Below, piece by piece: positions 15,715 through 24,992 of a stretch of DNA of 64,000 nt. Where the stretch lies: positions 3,369,608 to 3,433,607 of the forward strand of contig OZ253504.1 in the NCBI GenBank assembly GCA_965262235.1, in the 5' to 3' direction. Within the stretch, counting starts at the first letter, position 1; the number at the start of each line of letters is the position of its first letter. The position numbers were made by a program, and so were the translations under genes. The stretch is from CATQGW01 sp965262235 (GTDB lineage Bacteria > Chloroflexota > Dehalococcoidia > Bin125). The notes below the pieces were generated by a model. The model was not told the origin of the DNA. It did no database searches and saw only the letters and a list, made by a program, of their open reading frames with translations.

Positions 15715-17228
15715 TCACCGCCCAGGTAGGAACCGAACGTGAAGGCGAAGATCGCCAGTTGGTTGGAGTTCGAGCGCAGTTTCAGTTCGTGGGTGCTCCA
15801 CTCGGGCAGCTTCACGAGGCGAAAGAGATCGTTCTTCGTGACGCGCACGAAGGAGCGCCCGTCGCCATCGAAACTGATGTCGTCGCCCGCCTCGGCGGGC
15901 TCGAGCCAGCGGCCGTCCATCTCGATCAAGACATCGAAGGGCTGCGCGCCGTCTTCGAGTGTCAGCACGACGTTGACGGTGCGCGCGGTGAACGTGAAGG
16001 CGAGGTAGTCCTCGAGATCGTTGGTGTTGCGCGCATGCACGATCGCTTCGGCGGTGTTGCGCCAGAGGCCCTGCAGGTACCACTTGTTGGCCTGCCGTCC
16101 GCTGGCGTCCTCGATGTCGGTGTACTGCTGGGCGACGTTGGAGGTGAGGTAGAACTCGGGCTGCGCGGCGTACTGGATGCGGCCGTAGTTGCGGTCGGTG
16201 CCGCCGTAGAGCTCGCGGGTCTGGTTCAGCGAGACGGGGTCGCGCTGGGGGGCCACGGCGGAGGTGCCCTCCTCGACGCCGCTCAGGTCCCAGCCGGCTT
16301 CCTCGAGGAGCTCGCGGATCGCCCGCTCGGTTTCGAGATAGTCGCCTTCGCCGAAGTGCTGGTAGCGGACGCTCATGTCCGGGGCGATCAGATATTTGGC
16401 CGGCCAGTAGCGATTGTTGAAGGCGCGCCAAGTGCGGAAGTCGTTGTCCTGCGCGACCACGTACTCGATGCCGTACTGCTCGATCGCTTGCTCGACGTTG
16501 GCGCGCACTTTCTCGAACTCGAACTCGGGCGAGTGCACGCCGATGATCGTGAGGCCGCGGTCGCCGTACTTCGCCTGCCATTCGACGAGGAAGGGCAGGG
16601 TGCGGATGCAGTTGACGCAGGTGTAAGTCCAGAAGTCGATCAGGACGACGTTGCCCTTGGCGAGCTCGAGCGCGATTGAGGTCTCCTCGCCGTTGAGCCA
16701 GGCGTTGACGCCGCGCAGGTCGCTGACGGAGGCATCGGCGGCGATCTCTTCGGCACGCAATCGCAGTCGCTCGGCTTCGTCGGGGGCGACCTCCTGCTCG
16801 GCCTGCATTTCGGCCTCGTCTTCCGCCTGCGCTTCTGCTTGCTCTTCTTCCTGCAGATCGTCCTTGCTGGGCTGCGCGGCCTGCTGCTGGGTTCCGTCGT
16901 CGTCGTCGGAGTCCACGGTCGCGGCCGACTGCGCGTCGTCGTCTGCCGCGTCCTCTTGCTGCGCCGTCTGCTGCGCGGCTTGCTCCTGGCGGTCGTCGTC
17001 GGCCGGTTGCTCGGCGGCCGTTTGCTGCGACCGTTGTGCGGTTTGCTCCTGGCTGTCGGCGGCGGCCGGTTGCTCGGCGACCTGTTGTTGCTGCGTCTGC
17101 GCGGCCACCGCTGGCGTCGCGCTCTGCTGCGCCTGTTGATCGGCGTCCGACCCGCAGGCGGCCAGCGCGAGCGCGCCGATCACCAGTGCCGTTACGCCTG
17201 CAATCGCCCGAATCAGAAGTGGTTTCAT
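15711..17228 (-). CDS. TlpA/DipZ-type thioredoxin lipoprotein
   Basis: 505 residues. Signal peptide with lipobox ALAACG (Cys about residue 25), then an unusually long Q/A/E/D-rich tether (about 28-165). A thioredoxin domain with the active site WTYTCVNCIRTLPFL follows (CxxC about 207-210), then the segment RTWRAFNNRYWPAKYLI typical of DipZ C-terminal domains. A second beta-sandwich domain (about 330-500) resembles the C-terminal module of mycobacterial DipZ. It would act outside the membrane, reducing or isomerising disulfides or supporting cytochrome c maturation. No CcdA-like partner lies in the window. It forms a two-gene unit with the lipoprotein gene at 14557. Confidence 0.8.
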   Translation of the reverse strand: MKPLLIRAIAGVTALVIGALALAACGSDADQQAQQSATPAVAAQTQQQQVAEQPAAADSQEQTAQRSQQTAAEQPADDDRQEQAAQQTAQQEDAADDDAQSAATVDSDDDDGTQQQAAQPSKDDLQEEEQAEAQAEDEAEMQAEQEVAPDEAERLRLRAEEIAADASVSDLRGVNAWLNGEETSIALELAKGNVVLIDFWTYTCVNCIRTLPFLVEWQAKYGDRGLTIIGVHSPEFEFEKVRANVEQAIEQYGIEYVVAQDNDFRTWRAFNNRYWPAKYLIAPDMSVRYQHFGEGDYLETERAIRELLEEAGWDLSGVEEGTSAVAPQRDPVSLNQTRELYGGTDRNYGRIQYAAQPEFYLTSNVAQQYTDIEDASGRQANKWYLQGLWRNTAEAIVHARNTNDLEDYLAFTFTARTVNVVLTLEDGAQPFDVLIEMDGRWLEPAEAGDDISFDGDGRSFVRVTKNDLFRLVKLPEWSTHELKLRSNSNQLAIFAFTFGSYLGGE

Positions 17229-17264
17229 CTGCTCACCGTATCGCGATGCGGGCCGATGGGGGCC

Positions 17265-18221
17265 CTAGCCCGACGACACCGCCCAGGCTCGAATGAGGGT
17301 ATGCGCGATCGCCATGGGTCCCGGGAGCGAGAGCGCTCCGCCGCGCGCGGGCTCGCCGACGATGCTCGCCGGCGGGCCCTCCAGCGCTTCCATGATTTCG
17401 TCGCGGGTGAACCACTGCACGTCGTCCATCTCGAACTCGTCCATATTGATGGCCGAGGTCTCGGCGTCGGCGTGGCAGCCGATCATTAGCGACGCGGGGA
17501 AGGGCCAGGGCTGCGACGAGTGATAGTGGATGGCTTTCACTTCGATGCCGGCCTCCTCGCGAACCTCGCGGCGTACGGCGTCCTCGATCGATTCGCCATG
17601 GTCGATGAATCCGGCCAGTGCGGAGAACATCCCCGCGGGCCAGCTCGCCTGTCGTCCGAGTAAGCATCGCCGTCCGTCGTTGACGACCGTGATCACGACT
17701 GGATCGGTTCTTGGAAAATGTTCGGCTGAACACTCGACGCACTTGCGCGAGATGCCGCCCTGGACGGGCGCGCTGCGTGCGCCGCAGACGGCGCAATGGC
17801 GATTGCGCGAATGCCAGTCGATCAGCGAGCGGGCCTGGGCGGCGATCCCCGCGTCGTCGGCGTCGAGGGTGACGGAGGCTTCGCGCAGGTCGGCGAACGC
17901 GGCCCCATCAGGGAGGTCCAGCGCGACCGATGGGTCGGCGGCGCCCGAGACGTTGATCGCGAAGCGGGCCGCGCCGCTCTCGTCGTCGACGCCGAGCAGC
18001 ACGGGGAAGCTCTCGGGGTCGGCGTCTTCGAGGTCGCTGACGGGCGCCCAGGCGAGTCGCAGCGTGCCGGCGTCGTCGACGATCGGCACGGTCAGCCGGT
18101 ACAACGGCAGCAGGCGGGTGGAATCGTCGGCGAGGCGGCTGCGAATCCAGTCCTCGTCGCGGCGTTGCGCGGCGACCCGATCGAGCGGGTTGCCGGCGAA
18201 AGTGTTGCGCTGCTCGGGCAT
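17265..18221 (-). CDS. nudC: NAD(+)/NADH diphosphatase, Nudix (NudC)
   Basis: 318 residues. An N-terminal domain is followed by a zinc ribbon (CAVCG near 143 and CVEC near 160). The Nudix box GFIDHGESIEDAVRREVREE then AGIE (about 216-238) follows GX5EX7REUXEEXGU. The SQPWPFPASLM segment is the marker of NADH diphosphatases. Such enzymes hydrolyse NAD(H) to NMN and AMP and can remove NAD caps from RNA. The gene lies between formate-THF ligase and the thioredoxin lipoproteins, all leftward. Confidence 0.92.
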   Translation of the reverse strand: MPEQRNTFAGNPLDRVAAQRRDEDWIRSRLADDSTRLLPLYRLTVPIVDDAGTLRLAWAPVSDLEDADPESFPVLLGVDDESGAARFAINVSGAADPSVALDLPDGAAFADLREASVTLDADDAGIAAQARSLIDWHSRNRHCAVCGARSAPVQGGISRKCVECSAEHFPRTDPVVITVVNDGRRCLLGRQASWPAGMFSALAGFIDHGESIEDAVRREVREEAGIEVKAIHYHSSQPWPFPASLMIGCHADAETSAINMDEFEMDDVQWFTRDEIMEALEGPPASIVGEPARGGALSLPGPMAIAHTLIRAWAVSSG

Positions 18222-18249
18222 TGAGTGACCCCTTGAGCTAATCAGTCAG

Positions 18250-19875
18250 CTAGTCGGTGGGCAATCCGTCGCCGATCGCGAACTGGGTCGCGGCGGGTTC
18301 GCGCGGCAGGCCAGGCATGGTCATGATCTCGCCGGAGATGATCACGACGAAGCCCGCCCCGGCGGCGGGCCGGACCTCGCGGATCGTGAACTCGTGATCA
18401 CGCGGACGGCCGAGCAGGGCGGGATCGTCGGAGAGCGAATACTGCGTCTTGGCCATGCAGATCGGCCAGGCCTCCATGCCGAGGCGCCGGGCGCGGCGGA
18501 GCGTCAGCTCGGCGCGGCGCAGGTAGACGACCGAGCCCGCGCCGTAGACCTGGCGGGCGACCTTCTCGATCTTTTCGTGGAGCGGATCGTCGAGTTCATA
18601 GAGCGGTTGGAGCTGCGAGTCGCCGGCGTCAAGCGCGTCGCGGACGGTCTCGGCCAGTTCGGCGCAGGCTGCCGCGCCGCCGCCGTAGGGGTCGGCCACC
18701 GCCGCGCGGGCGTTGCGCGCGCGGCAGTGCGCGAGCACCGCGTCGACCTCCGCCTGGGTATCGCTGGGGAAGCGGTTGACCGCGACGACCGGGGTGACAC
18801 CGTGGCGCTCGACGTTGTCGATGTGCGCGTCGAGGTTGACGAGGCCGGCCTCGAGCGCGGTGACATCCTCGATCTCCAGCTCTCGCGGGCCGCGGCCGCC
18901 GTGGCGCTTGATCGCGCGCGCAGTCGCGACGATCACGGCGACCTGCGGCTCGAAGCCGCCGACGCGGGTGACGACGTTGAAGAACTTCTCCGCGCCGAGG
19001 TCGGAGCCGAAGCCGGCCTCGGTGACGGTGATGTCGCTGGTCGCCAGCGAGGCGCGGGTGGCGGCGATGCTGTTGCAGCCAAGCGCGATGTTGGCGAACG
19101 GGCCGCCGTGGACGAAGGCGGGGCCGCCGTCGAGCGTCTGGACCAGGTTGGGCCGAATTGCCTGCTCGAGCAGCACCGCCATCGCGCCGTCGACCTGGAG
19201 GTCGCGGCAGTGCACGGGCTGGATATCGCGCGTGTAGCCGACGATCACGTCGCCGAGGCGGCGGTGCAGGTCCTGGAGGTCGGAGGCGACCGAGAGGATC
19301 GCCATGACCTCGGAGGCGGGCGTGATGTCGAACGACTCCTCGCGGGGGATGCCGTCGGTCGTGCCGCCGAGACCGATCACCGCGCCGCGCAGCGCGCGGT
19401 CGTTCATGTCGATGCAGCGATGCCAGGCGATTCGGCGCGGGTCGATCTGGTGCGGGTTGCCGTGGAAGATCGAGTTGTCAATTGCCGCGGCGAGCAGGTT
19501 GTTCGCGGCCGTCACGGCGTGCAGGTCGCCGGTGAAGTGCAGGTTGATGTCGTCGGACGGCTCGATGATCGAGAGCCCACCGCCGGTGCCGCCGCCCTTG
19601 ATCCCGAAGACGGGCCCCATCGAGGGCTCGCGCAGGGCGACGGTCGCGCGCGCGCCGCCGGCGCGCAGCGCCTGGGTCAGCCCGATCGCCGTGGTCGTCT
19701 TGCCCTCGCCCGCGGTGGTCGGGGTCATGCCGGTCACGAGCACGAGTTTGCCCTGCGGCGCGTCGGCCAGGTTGGCCAGCGCGTCGGGCGTCAGCTTGGC
19801 CTTCGACTGCCCGTAGAGCTCGAGGTCGTCTTCGGCCAGGCCGAGGTCCGCCGCCACGTCCACAATCCGCCGCAT
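18250..19875 (-). CDS. fhs: Formate--tetrahydrofolate ligase
   Basis: 541 residues, close to the usual 550-560. The N-terminal ATP site is TPTTAGEGKTTTAIGL (about 51-66). Signature segments follow: ALREPSMGPVFGIKGG, then ITVTEAGFGSDLGAEKF, and the late TIREVRPAAGAGFVV with EIMTMPGLPR. The enzyme makes 10-formyl-THF from formate, THF and ATP, feeding purine synthesis or the methyl branch of one-carbon metabolism. No other folate gene is adjacent. ATG at 19875. Confidence 0.96.
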   Translation of the reverse strand: MRRIVDVAADLGLAEDDLELYGQSKAKLTPDALANLADAPQGKLVLVTGMTPTTAGEGKTTTAIGLTQALRAGGARATVALREPSMGPVFGIKGGGTGGGLSIIEPSDDINLHFTGDLHAVTAANNLLAAAIDNSIFHGNPHQIDPRRIAWHRCIDMNDRALRGAVIGLGGTTDGIPREESFDITPASEVMAILSVASDLQDLHRRLGDVIVGYTRDIQPVHCRDLQVDGAMAVLLEQAIRPNLVQTLDGGPAFVHGGPFANIALGCNSIAATRASLATSDITVTEAGFGSDLGAEKFFNVVTRVGGFEPQVAVIVATARAIKRHGGRGPRELEIEDVTALEAGLVNLDAHIDNVERHGVTPVVAVNRFPSDTQAEVDAVLAHCRARNARAAVADPYGGGAAACAELAETVRDALDAGDSQLQPLYELDDPLHEKIEKVARQVYGAGSVVYLRRAELTLRRARRLGMEAWPICMAKTQYSLSDDPALLGRPRDHEFTIREVRPAAGAGFVVIISGEIMTMPGLPREPAATQFAIGDGLPTD

Positions 19876-19942
19876 TCCATCACCCCTCTGCCCGGCGCGT
19901 GAGGCCGAGAGCCTGCGCTGCGGCGCTTAATCTACCCCACGC

Positions 19943-20395
19943 TCAGCGCTCCACCGTGACCTTCACATCGTTGACCTTGCGGGAGTTGACGATCAGGGCG
20001 ATGTTCCAGTCGCCGGGCTGGGAAATGCTGAGCGGGATCGCGGCGACATCCCAGGGCGGGATGAGATCCTCGAAGCGGTAATCCTGGACCTCGAAGTAGG
20101 AGCGGCCGCCGACATCCAGCTCGAAGCGCACGAGCACGTGGTCGGCCTCGGTCGGGCTGGCGAGGTCGAGGCGCACCCAGAACGGTTCGTCGACGCCGAG
20201 CTTGCGTTCGAGCGGGACGAGCACGCCTTTGTCGGGGTCCTGCAGGTCGAGCTCCAACGCCGCCTCCGCGCTGTGACCGGCGCCCCAGGTTGAACAGCCC
20301 GTCAGTGCGAGTGCGGCGAGACATAGAATCAGCAGAACGCCCGGGGGCGAGTAGGTTGCGCGACACGCGGCGAGGATTCGGTAGATCGATGACAC
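19943..20395 (-). CDS. Small lipoprotein
   Basis: 150 residues from a proposed GTG at 20395. Signal peptide VLLILCLAALALTGCST carries a lipobox (Cys about residue 35). The mature part is a single beta-sandwich-like domain with WVRLDLASPTEADHVLVRFE and ISQPGDWNIALIVNSRKV. The ISQPGDWNIAL stretch resembles QAGDWVINI in the lipoprotein at 14557, so a shared small ligand- or protein-interaction fold is likely. It is divergent from the betaine ABC operon and its start codon overlaps that of the ATPase gene head to head. Function unknown. Confidence 0.65.
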   Translation of the reverse strand: MSSIYRILAACRATYSPPGVLLILCLAALALTGCSTWGAGHSAEAALELDLQDPDKGVLVPLERKLGVDEPFWVRLDLASPTEADHVLVRFELDVGGRSYFEVQDYRFEDLIPPWDVAAIPLSISQPGDWNIALIVNSRKVNDVKVTVER

Positions 20396-21645
20396 AATTC
20401 GACGATACCCGCAGGGCGCCGGACGATGAGGTCGTTGTCTCGATCCGCGGCCTCTACAAGATCTTCGGCGATGCTGCCGATGAGGCCATGGCGATGGCGC
20501 GCAATGGTGGCTCAAAGGAGCAGATTCAGGAGACGACGGGCGCTGTGGTTGCGCTGTCCGACGTGAGCTTCGATATCCGGCGCGGCGAGATCTTCGTCGT
20601 CATGGGCCTCTCGGGCTGCGGCAAATCGACGTTGGTGCGCTGCATCAACCGATTGATCGACGCGACCGCGGGCGAGGTTTGGATCGGCGGTCGCGAAGTC
20701 ACCGCGATGGATGACGCCGCGCTGCGCGAGCTGCGCCGTCGCGAAGTCGCGATGGTCTTCCAGCACTTCGGGCTGCTGCCGCACCGCAACGTGATCGAGA
20801 ACGTCGCCTGGCCGCTCGAAGTGGCCGATGTCGACCGCCGCGAACGGCTGCGCCGCGCCGCCGAGTCGCTCGAGCTGGTTGGCCTCGGCGACTGGCACAC
20901 ATCGATGCCGCAGCAGCTCTCCGGCGGCATGAAGCAGCGCGTCGGCCTCGCCCGCGGGCTCGCGCTCAATACTCCGGTGCTGCTGATGGACGAGCCGTTC
21001 TCTGCGCTCGACCCGGTGATCCGCCGCGATCTGCAGGACGAGCTGTTGCAGCTACAGGAGTCGGTCCACAAGACGATCGTGTTCATCACCCACGATCTCA
21101 ACGAAGCCGTTCGCGTGGGCGACCGGATCGCGATCATGCGCGACGGGCTCGTGGTCCAGGAAGGCACGCCGAACGAGGTCGTGCTCTCGCCGGCGAATGC
21201 CTTCGTGCGCGAATTCACCCGGGATGTGCGCCTGCACGCGATGGTCAACGCCGGCTCGATCATGGACGAGCCCGCGCTGGCGCTGCCGGACTCGATGATG
21301 GCCTCGATCGCGGCCGCCGCGATGGAGTCGCAGCAGCAGACGCATTGCTGCGTCGTCGATGATCAGCGCCGTTACGTCGGCACGGCTTATCTCGCCAACG
21401 TGCTGACCAGAATCCGCACGGGCGACTGCGCGCTCGCTGCGGCGCCGCTGATCACCGACGGGCGAGTCCTGCAAGACACCGTGCTCGATGATCTGGTCCC
21501 GGCCGGCCTCCGATCGCAGCACCCGTTGGTCGTGCTCGATGCAAACGGCGTGCTGGTCGGCGAAATCCCACTGGACCGCCTGGCGGCCGCGATGGTCTCC
21601 GACGAGGCTGCGGTCGCGGCGGCCGGCGAAGGCGCGGAAGGGTAG
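20389..21645 (+). CDS. proV: Glycine betaine/proline ABC transporter ATPase (ProV/OpuAA)
   Basis: 418 residues. Walker A GLSGCGKST, Q-loop FQHFGLLPHRNV, signature LSGGMKQRVGLARGLA, Walker B VLLMDEPFSALDP and the switch His in FITHD are all present. The pre-Walker insert AMAMARNGGSKEQIQETTG is the standard ProV/OpuAA leader. Two CBS-type repeats occupy residues about 275-400 and usually sense ionic strength. Start taken at ATG 20389. It heads a four-gene operon for compatible-solute uptake. Start overlaps the divergent lipoprotein start. Confidence 0.93.
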   Translation: MTQFDDTRRAPDDEVVVSIRGLYKIFGDAADEAMAMARNGGSKEQIQETTGAVVALSDVSFDIRRGEIFVVMGLSGCGKSTLVRCINRLIDATAGEVWIGGREVTAMDDAALRELRRREVAMVFQHFGLLPHRNVIENVAWPLEVADVDRRERLRRAAESLELVGLGDWHTSMPQQLSGGMKQRVGLARGLALNTPVLLMDEPFSALDPVIRRDLQDELLQLQESVHKTIVFITHDLNEAVRVGDRIAIMRDGLVVQEGTPNEVVLSPANAFVREFTRDVRLHAMVNAGSIMDEPALALPDSMMASIAAAAMESQQQTHCCVVDDQRRYVGTAYLANVLTRIRTGDCALAAAPLITDGRVLQDTVLDDLVPAGLRSQHPLVVLDANGVLVGEIPLDRLAAAMVSDEAAVAAAGEGAEG

Positions 21646-21651
21646 TCGCGA

Positions 21652-22659
21652 GTGCCGCCGACACCGCTGGCGCTGCTGCGCGCGACCGTGCGCCTCTTCG
21701 TCGGTTCCGAAGGCTCGCAGCCGCTGCCGGCCAGATGGTGGATCGCGCCGTTCATCGTCGTGCTGATGGCGGTCGCGTTCGTCCTGTCCAGCCTCGCCGC
21801 GGGCGAGGAATTTCCCCTCGACATCGGACGCGCCGTGGGCCTCTTCATCGATGAGATCGTGGACTGGCTGACGGAGAACGTCTCCTGGTTCTTCCAGGCG
21901 ATCAAGGATGTGCTGACCTGGTTCCTGGTCGCGCTGGAAGACGCGCTGTTCTGGATGCCCTGGCCCGCGTTCATCGTCACCGTCACGCTGACCGCATGGT
22001 TGTTGGTCAGCTTTCGGATGGCGATCTTTTCGGTCGCCGCGCTCCTCCTGGTGGGCGCGTTCGGACTCTGGGAGAGCACGATGGAGACGGTCGCGCTGAT
22101 CGTCGTCACTGTGGCGCTGTCGATCCTGGTCGCCGTGCCGATGGGCGTCTGGGCGTCGCAGAACGACCGGCTCGACACCCTGGTACGCCCGATCCTCGAC
22201 GCGATGCAGACGATGCCGAGCTTCGTCTACCTCGTGCCCGCGATCGCGTTCTTCAGCCTCGGCAACGTCCCGGCGGTCATCGCCACCCTGATCTACGCCG
22301 TGCCGCCCGGCGTGCGCCTGACCAACCTGGGCATCCGCCAGCTGCCGGCGGAGACGGTGGAGGCGGCCGAATCGTTCGGGACCACCCCCATGCAGCTGCT
22401 GCTGAAGGTCAAGATTCCGCTGGCGATCCCGACGATCATGGCGGGCGTCAACCAGACCACGTTGATGGCGCTCTCGATGGTCGTGATCGCCTCGCTGGTC
22501 GGGGCCGGCGGGCTCGGCCAGGACGTCAATCGTGCGCTGGGTCGGATCGAACCGGGCAACGCCTTCCTGGCCGGGCTCGGGATCGTGTTCCTGGCGATCA
22601 TCATCGACCGCATCACCCAGGCGCTGGCGCGCCGCCAGCAGGACGCGGTCGGCGGCTGA
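21652..22659 (+). CDS. proW: Glycine betaine/proline ABC transporter permease (ProW)
   Basis: 335 residues with GTG start 6 bp after the ATPase stop. An N-terminal hydrophilic and amphipathic part is followed by about six membrane helices, with the permease pattern PSFVYLVPAIAFFSLGNVPAV and the EAA-like loop AAESFGTTPMQLLLKVKIPLA (residues about 240-260). Matches ProW/OpuAB. Stop overlaps the start of the next small gene (TGATG). Confidence 0.93.
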   Translation: MPPTPLALLRATVRLFVGSEGSQPLPARWWIAPFIVVLMAVAFVLSSLAAGEEFPLDIGRAVGLFIDEIVDWLTENVSWFFQAIKDVLTWFLVALEDALFWMPWPAFIVTVTLTAWLLVSFRMAIFSVAALLLVGAFGLWESTMETVALIVVTVALSILVAVPMGVWASQNDRLDTLVRPILDAMQTMPSFVYLVPAIAFFSLGNVPAVIATLIYAVPPGVRLTNLGIRQLPAETVEAAESFGTTPMQLLLKVKIPLAIPTIMAGVNQTTLMALSMVVIASLVGAGGLGQDVNRALGRIEPGNAFLAGLGIVFLAIIIDRITQALARRQQDAVGG

Positions 22660-22895
22660 TGCAGCGACGACCCAACCCACTGCAGCTCGGGACCGAGCGG
22701 CTGGCGCGCCTCCGCGGCCTCGCCGCGATCAGCGTGGCCGTGCTGTGCTGGGTCGTGACCGCGTTCGCGCTGATGGACAGCGAACTCTCGCCGGGCGCGT
22801 TCCTCGGCGGCGCGAAGGCGCTGTTCGTTGTGCTGGCGGTGCTGATGACGCTCGTTGCGGGCTTCAGAGCGCGCGTATTCCGGCGGCGCGGATAG
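22659..22895 (+). CDS. Small membrane protein in the betaine ABC operon
   Basis: 78 residues with two predicted membrane helices (about 25-42, AAISVAVLCWVVTAFALM, and about 53-70, AKALFVVLAVLMTLVAG) and a positively charged C-terminus ARVFRRRG. Start overlaps the permease stop as TGATG, so translation is coupled. Not recognised; its place suggests an accessory or stabilising subunit of the transporter. Confidence 0.6.
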   Translation: MQRRPNPLQLGTERLARLRGLAAISVAVLCWVVTAFALMDSELSPGAFLGGAKALFVVLAVLMTLVAGFRARVFRRRG

Positions 22896-22967
22896 CTCGC
22901 GCGACAGTTCACTTGTGGCGCGCCGAATCGGGTCTCAGCGTGGCGCGGGTGTGGCGCGGGTTCGGTC

Positions 22968-22996
22968 TTGGACACACGCTCCGCAGCGGTTATGGT
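22968..22996 (+). promoter_or_regulatory. Sigma-70-like promoter upstream of the binding-protein gene
   Basis: TTGGAC at 22968-22973 and TATGGT at 22991-22996, separated by 17 nt and 45 bp before the ATG at 23041. It would give separate expression of the binding protein, which is usually needed in excess over the membrane components. Confidence 0.4.
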
Positions 22997-23040
22997 GGCG
23001 CGGTCAGTCCGAACGGGCTGCGCGGGGATTAGGGGCGAGT

Positions 23041-24291
23041 ATGCGATTCGGATCAGGACAAGGGAAACGGCTGGGCCTGCGGATCACGGCGCTGCTCGCG
23101 CTGTGCGCCGTGGTTTGGGTTGCGTTGGCGGCCTGTTCGTCGGACGACGACCAGCCGCAGCAACAGGCGGCGCCGGTCGCCGCCGCGGAACAGCAGCAGC
23201 AGCAAGAGCAACCGGCCCCGGCCGTGCAGCAGCAAGAGCAGCAGCAAGATCAGCAGCAAGCGGTCGCGCAGCAGCAGGAGCAACAGGAGCAGCAGGCGCC
23301 GCCGCCGGCCGCGCAGCAGCAGCAGCAGCAAGAGCAACAGCAGGCGGTCGCGCAGCAGCAGCAACAGGCTGAACCGCAGGCTGAGGTCGAGGCGGCCGTC
23401 AAAGAGGTCATCGTCTTCTCCAACCTCAACTGGCTCTCGGCCGAAGTCCAGACTCGGATCGTCTCCTTCATCGTCGAGCACGGCTACGGCTACCCGACCG
23501 ACCTGATCGACGGCGACACGGTCTCGCTCTGGCAGGGCCTGATCAACGACGACACGCAGGTGACGCTGGAGATCTGGCCGTCGCAGCAGAAGTGGATCGA
23601 TGACCTCGAACCGGGCGTGATTGAACTGCTCGGCGACAGCCTGGACGAGAACTGGGAGGGCTGGGTCATCCCGCAGTACATCAAGGATGAGAATCCCGGG
23701 CTCGTCTCGGTCACCGACCTGCCTGACTACCAGGATCTGTTCGTGACGGCCGACTCGCGCGGCAAGGCGCGCTTGGTGGGCTGTATCGCCGGCTGGATGT
23801 GCGAGGAGACCAACGCCAACAAGATCGTCGCCTACGGGCTGGAAGACGTCATTGACCTGATCGACCCGGGCAGCGGCGCGGCGCTGTTCGCCGACCTCGA
23901 AGCCGCCTACGCACGCGGCGACGCGTGGCTGGGCTACATATGGGGTCCGACACAGCCAACCGCGACACTCGACCTCTACCGGCTGGAGGAGCCCGAGTGG
24001 ACCCAGGACTGCTGGGACGGCGATCAGGGCTGCGCGTATCCGAGCTCCGAAGTGCGGATCGCGGTCAATACGAGCCTGGTCGATCGCGCGCCCGAGGTGA
24101 TCACGTTCCTACGCGCCTGGGACTACTCAGCCGCGCAACAGGTCGCCACCGAGATTTGGATGGGCGAGAACAACGAGACACCCGACGCGGGCGGGATCTG
24201 GTACCTACGCAACAATCGCGATGTCTGGAGCCAGTTCATCCCCGCCGATGTCGCCGAGCGCGTCGACGCGGCCCTGGCCGAGGAGAGCTAG
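23041..24291 (+). CDS. Glycine betaine-type ABC substrate-binding lipoprotein (OpuAC/ProX)
   Basis: 416 residues. Signal peptide with lipobox ALAACS (Cys about residue 36), then a long glutamine-rich tether (about 42-115). The OpuAC-type binding domain starts VIVFSNLNWLSAEVQT and includes WPSQQKWID, ENWEGWVIPQYI, YIWGPTQPTATL and the aromatic-rich stretches that cage quaternary amines. Two Cys pairs (CIAGWMC and DCWDGDQGC) may form disulfides. It lies downstream of the ATPase and permeases and completes the transporter. Confidence 0.9.
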   Translation: MRFGSGQGKRLGLRITALLALCAVVWVALAACSSDDDQPQQQAAPVAAAEQQQQQEQPAPAVQQQEQQQDQQQAVAQQQEQQEQQAPPPAAQQQQQQEQQQAVAQQQQQAEPQAEVEAAVKEVIVFSNLNWLSAEVQTRIVSFIVEHGYGYPTDLIDGDTVSLWQGLINDDTQVTLEIWPSQQKWIDDLEPGVIELLGDSLDENWEGWVIPQYIKDENPGLVSVTDLPDYQDLFVTADSRGKARLVGCIAGWMCEETNANKIVAYGLEDVIDLIDPGSGAALFADLEAAYARGDAWLGYIWGPTQPTATLDLYRLEEPEWTQDCWDGDQGCAYPSSEVRIAVNTSLVDRAPEVITFLRAWDYSAAQQVATEIWMGENNETPDAGGIWYLRNNRDVWSQFIPADVAERVDAALAEES

Positions 24292-24306
24292 CTCGGGGCT
24301 AGCTCT
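24284..24306 (+). terminator. Hairpin at the end of the betaine operon
   Basis: Perfect 9-bp stem (AGAGCTAGC and GCTAGCTCT) with 5-nt loop TCGGG, spanning the stop codon of the binding-protein gene. No T-run follows, so it may act on mRNA stability or need Rho. Confidence 0.5.
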
Positions 24307-24387
24307 GGACGCCACAGCGGCGTCAGACGTTCGTTGGCGGTGGCGCCAATCGAGCGTGCTGGCGCCGCGCTGACGCCGGGGCGCGGA

Positions 24388-24987
24388 TCACGCATCGCCG
24401 ACGGCGTCGAGCACTCCGGTGGCCGCTCGTCGGCGCTGGGCCCGCGCCACCTCATGGCTGAGGATGACCAGGTCGTGCTTGCGGCCATCGCGGTCCTTGA
24501 CGTGTTGTTTGAGGACCGCCTCCGGCTCGAAGCCGAGCGAGCGGAAGACAGTGATCGCCTGCTGCTGGTCGATGGTCATCTGGGCGATGACCTTTTCCAC
24601 GTTCATCTCCAGCGCGATCCGAAACGCTTCTTCGGTCAGCAGTCGACCCGCGCCCCGTCCGCGCAGCTCGGGCGCGACCAGCGCGCGGAGTTCGGCGACA
24701 TGCGGCGACCAGGGCAGATCGTTTCGGTCGACCGTCGCATAGCCCCGGATCTCGCCGCCCTCGTCGATCAGCAGGAGCGACGTCGCGAGGCCGGCCTCAA
24801 TTCGCTGTAGCCAGATTTCGACCTGTGCCGGGTCGGTGATGTCGCGGCGCAGGAAGAGCAGATCGTGGGGCGGCAGCTGGCGCGCGAAGGCGACCATCGC
24901 CGCGGCGTCGTCGCGGTCCATGAGACGCAGCGTGACGCGGGCGTTGGCGATGGTGGCGGCGGCGGGATAGCGGGTGTCGTGATTCAT
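24388..24987 (-). CDS. GNAT family N-acetyltransferase
   Basis: 199 residues. The acetyl-CoA loop is visible as LVAPELRGRGAGRLLTEEAF (R/QxxGxG/A type) near residue 105-125, then VEKVIAQMTIDQQQAITVFRSLGFE, the usual beta5-alpha4 region. Two starts are possible: ATG 24987 (used here) and ATG 25017, which would overlap the PHA synthase stop. Substrate unknown. It lies directly downstream of phaC on the same strand. Confidence 0.8.
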   Translation of the reverse strand: MNHDTRYPAAATIANARVTLRLMDRDDAAAMVAFARQLPPHDLLFLRRDITDPAQVEIWLQRIEAGLATSLLLIDEGGEIRGYATVDRNDLPWSPHVAELRALVAPELRGRGAGRLLTEEAFRIALEMNVEKVIAQMTIDQQQAITVFRSLGFEPEAVLKQHVKDRDGRKHDLVILSHEVARAQRRRAATGVLDAVGDA

Positions 24988-24992
24988 TGCAG

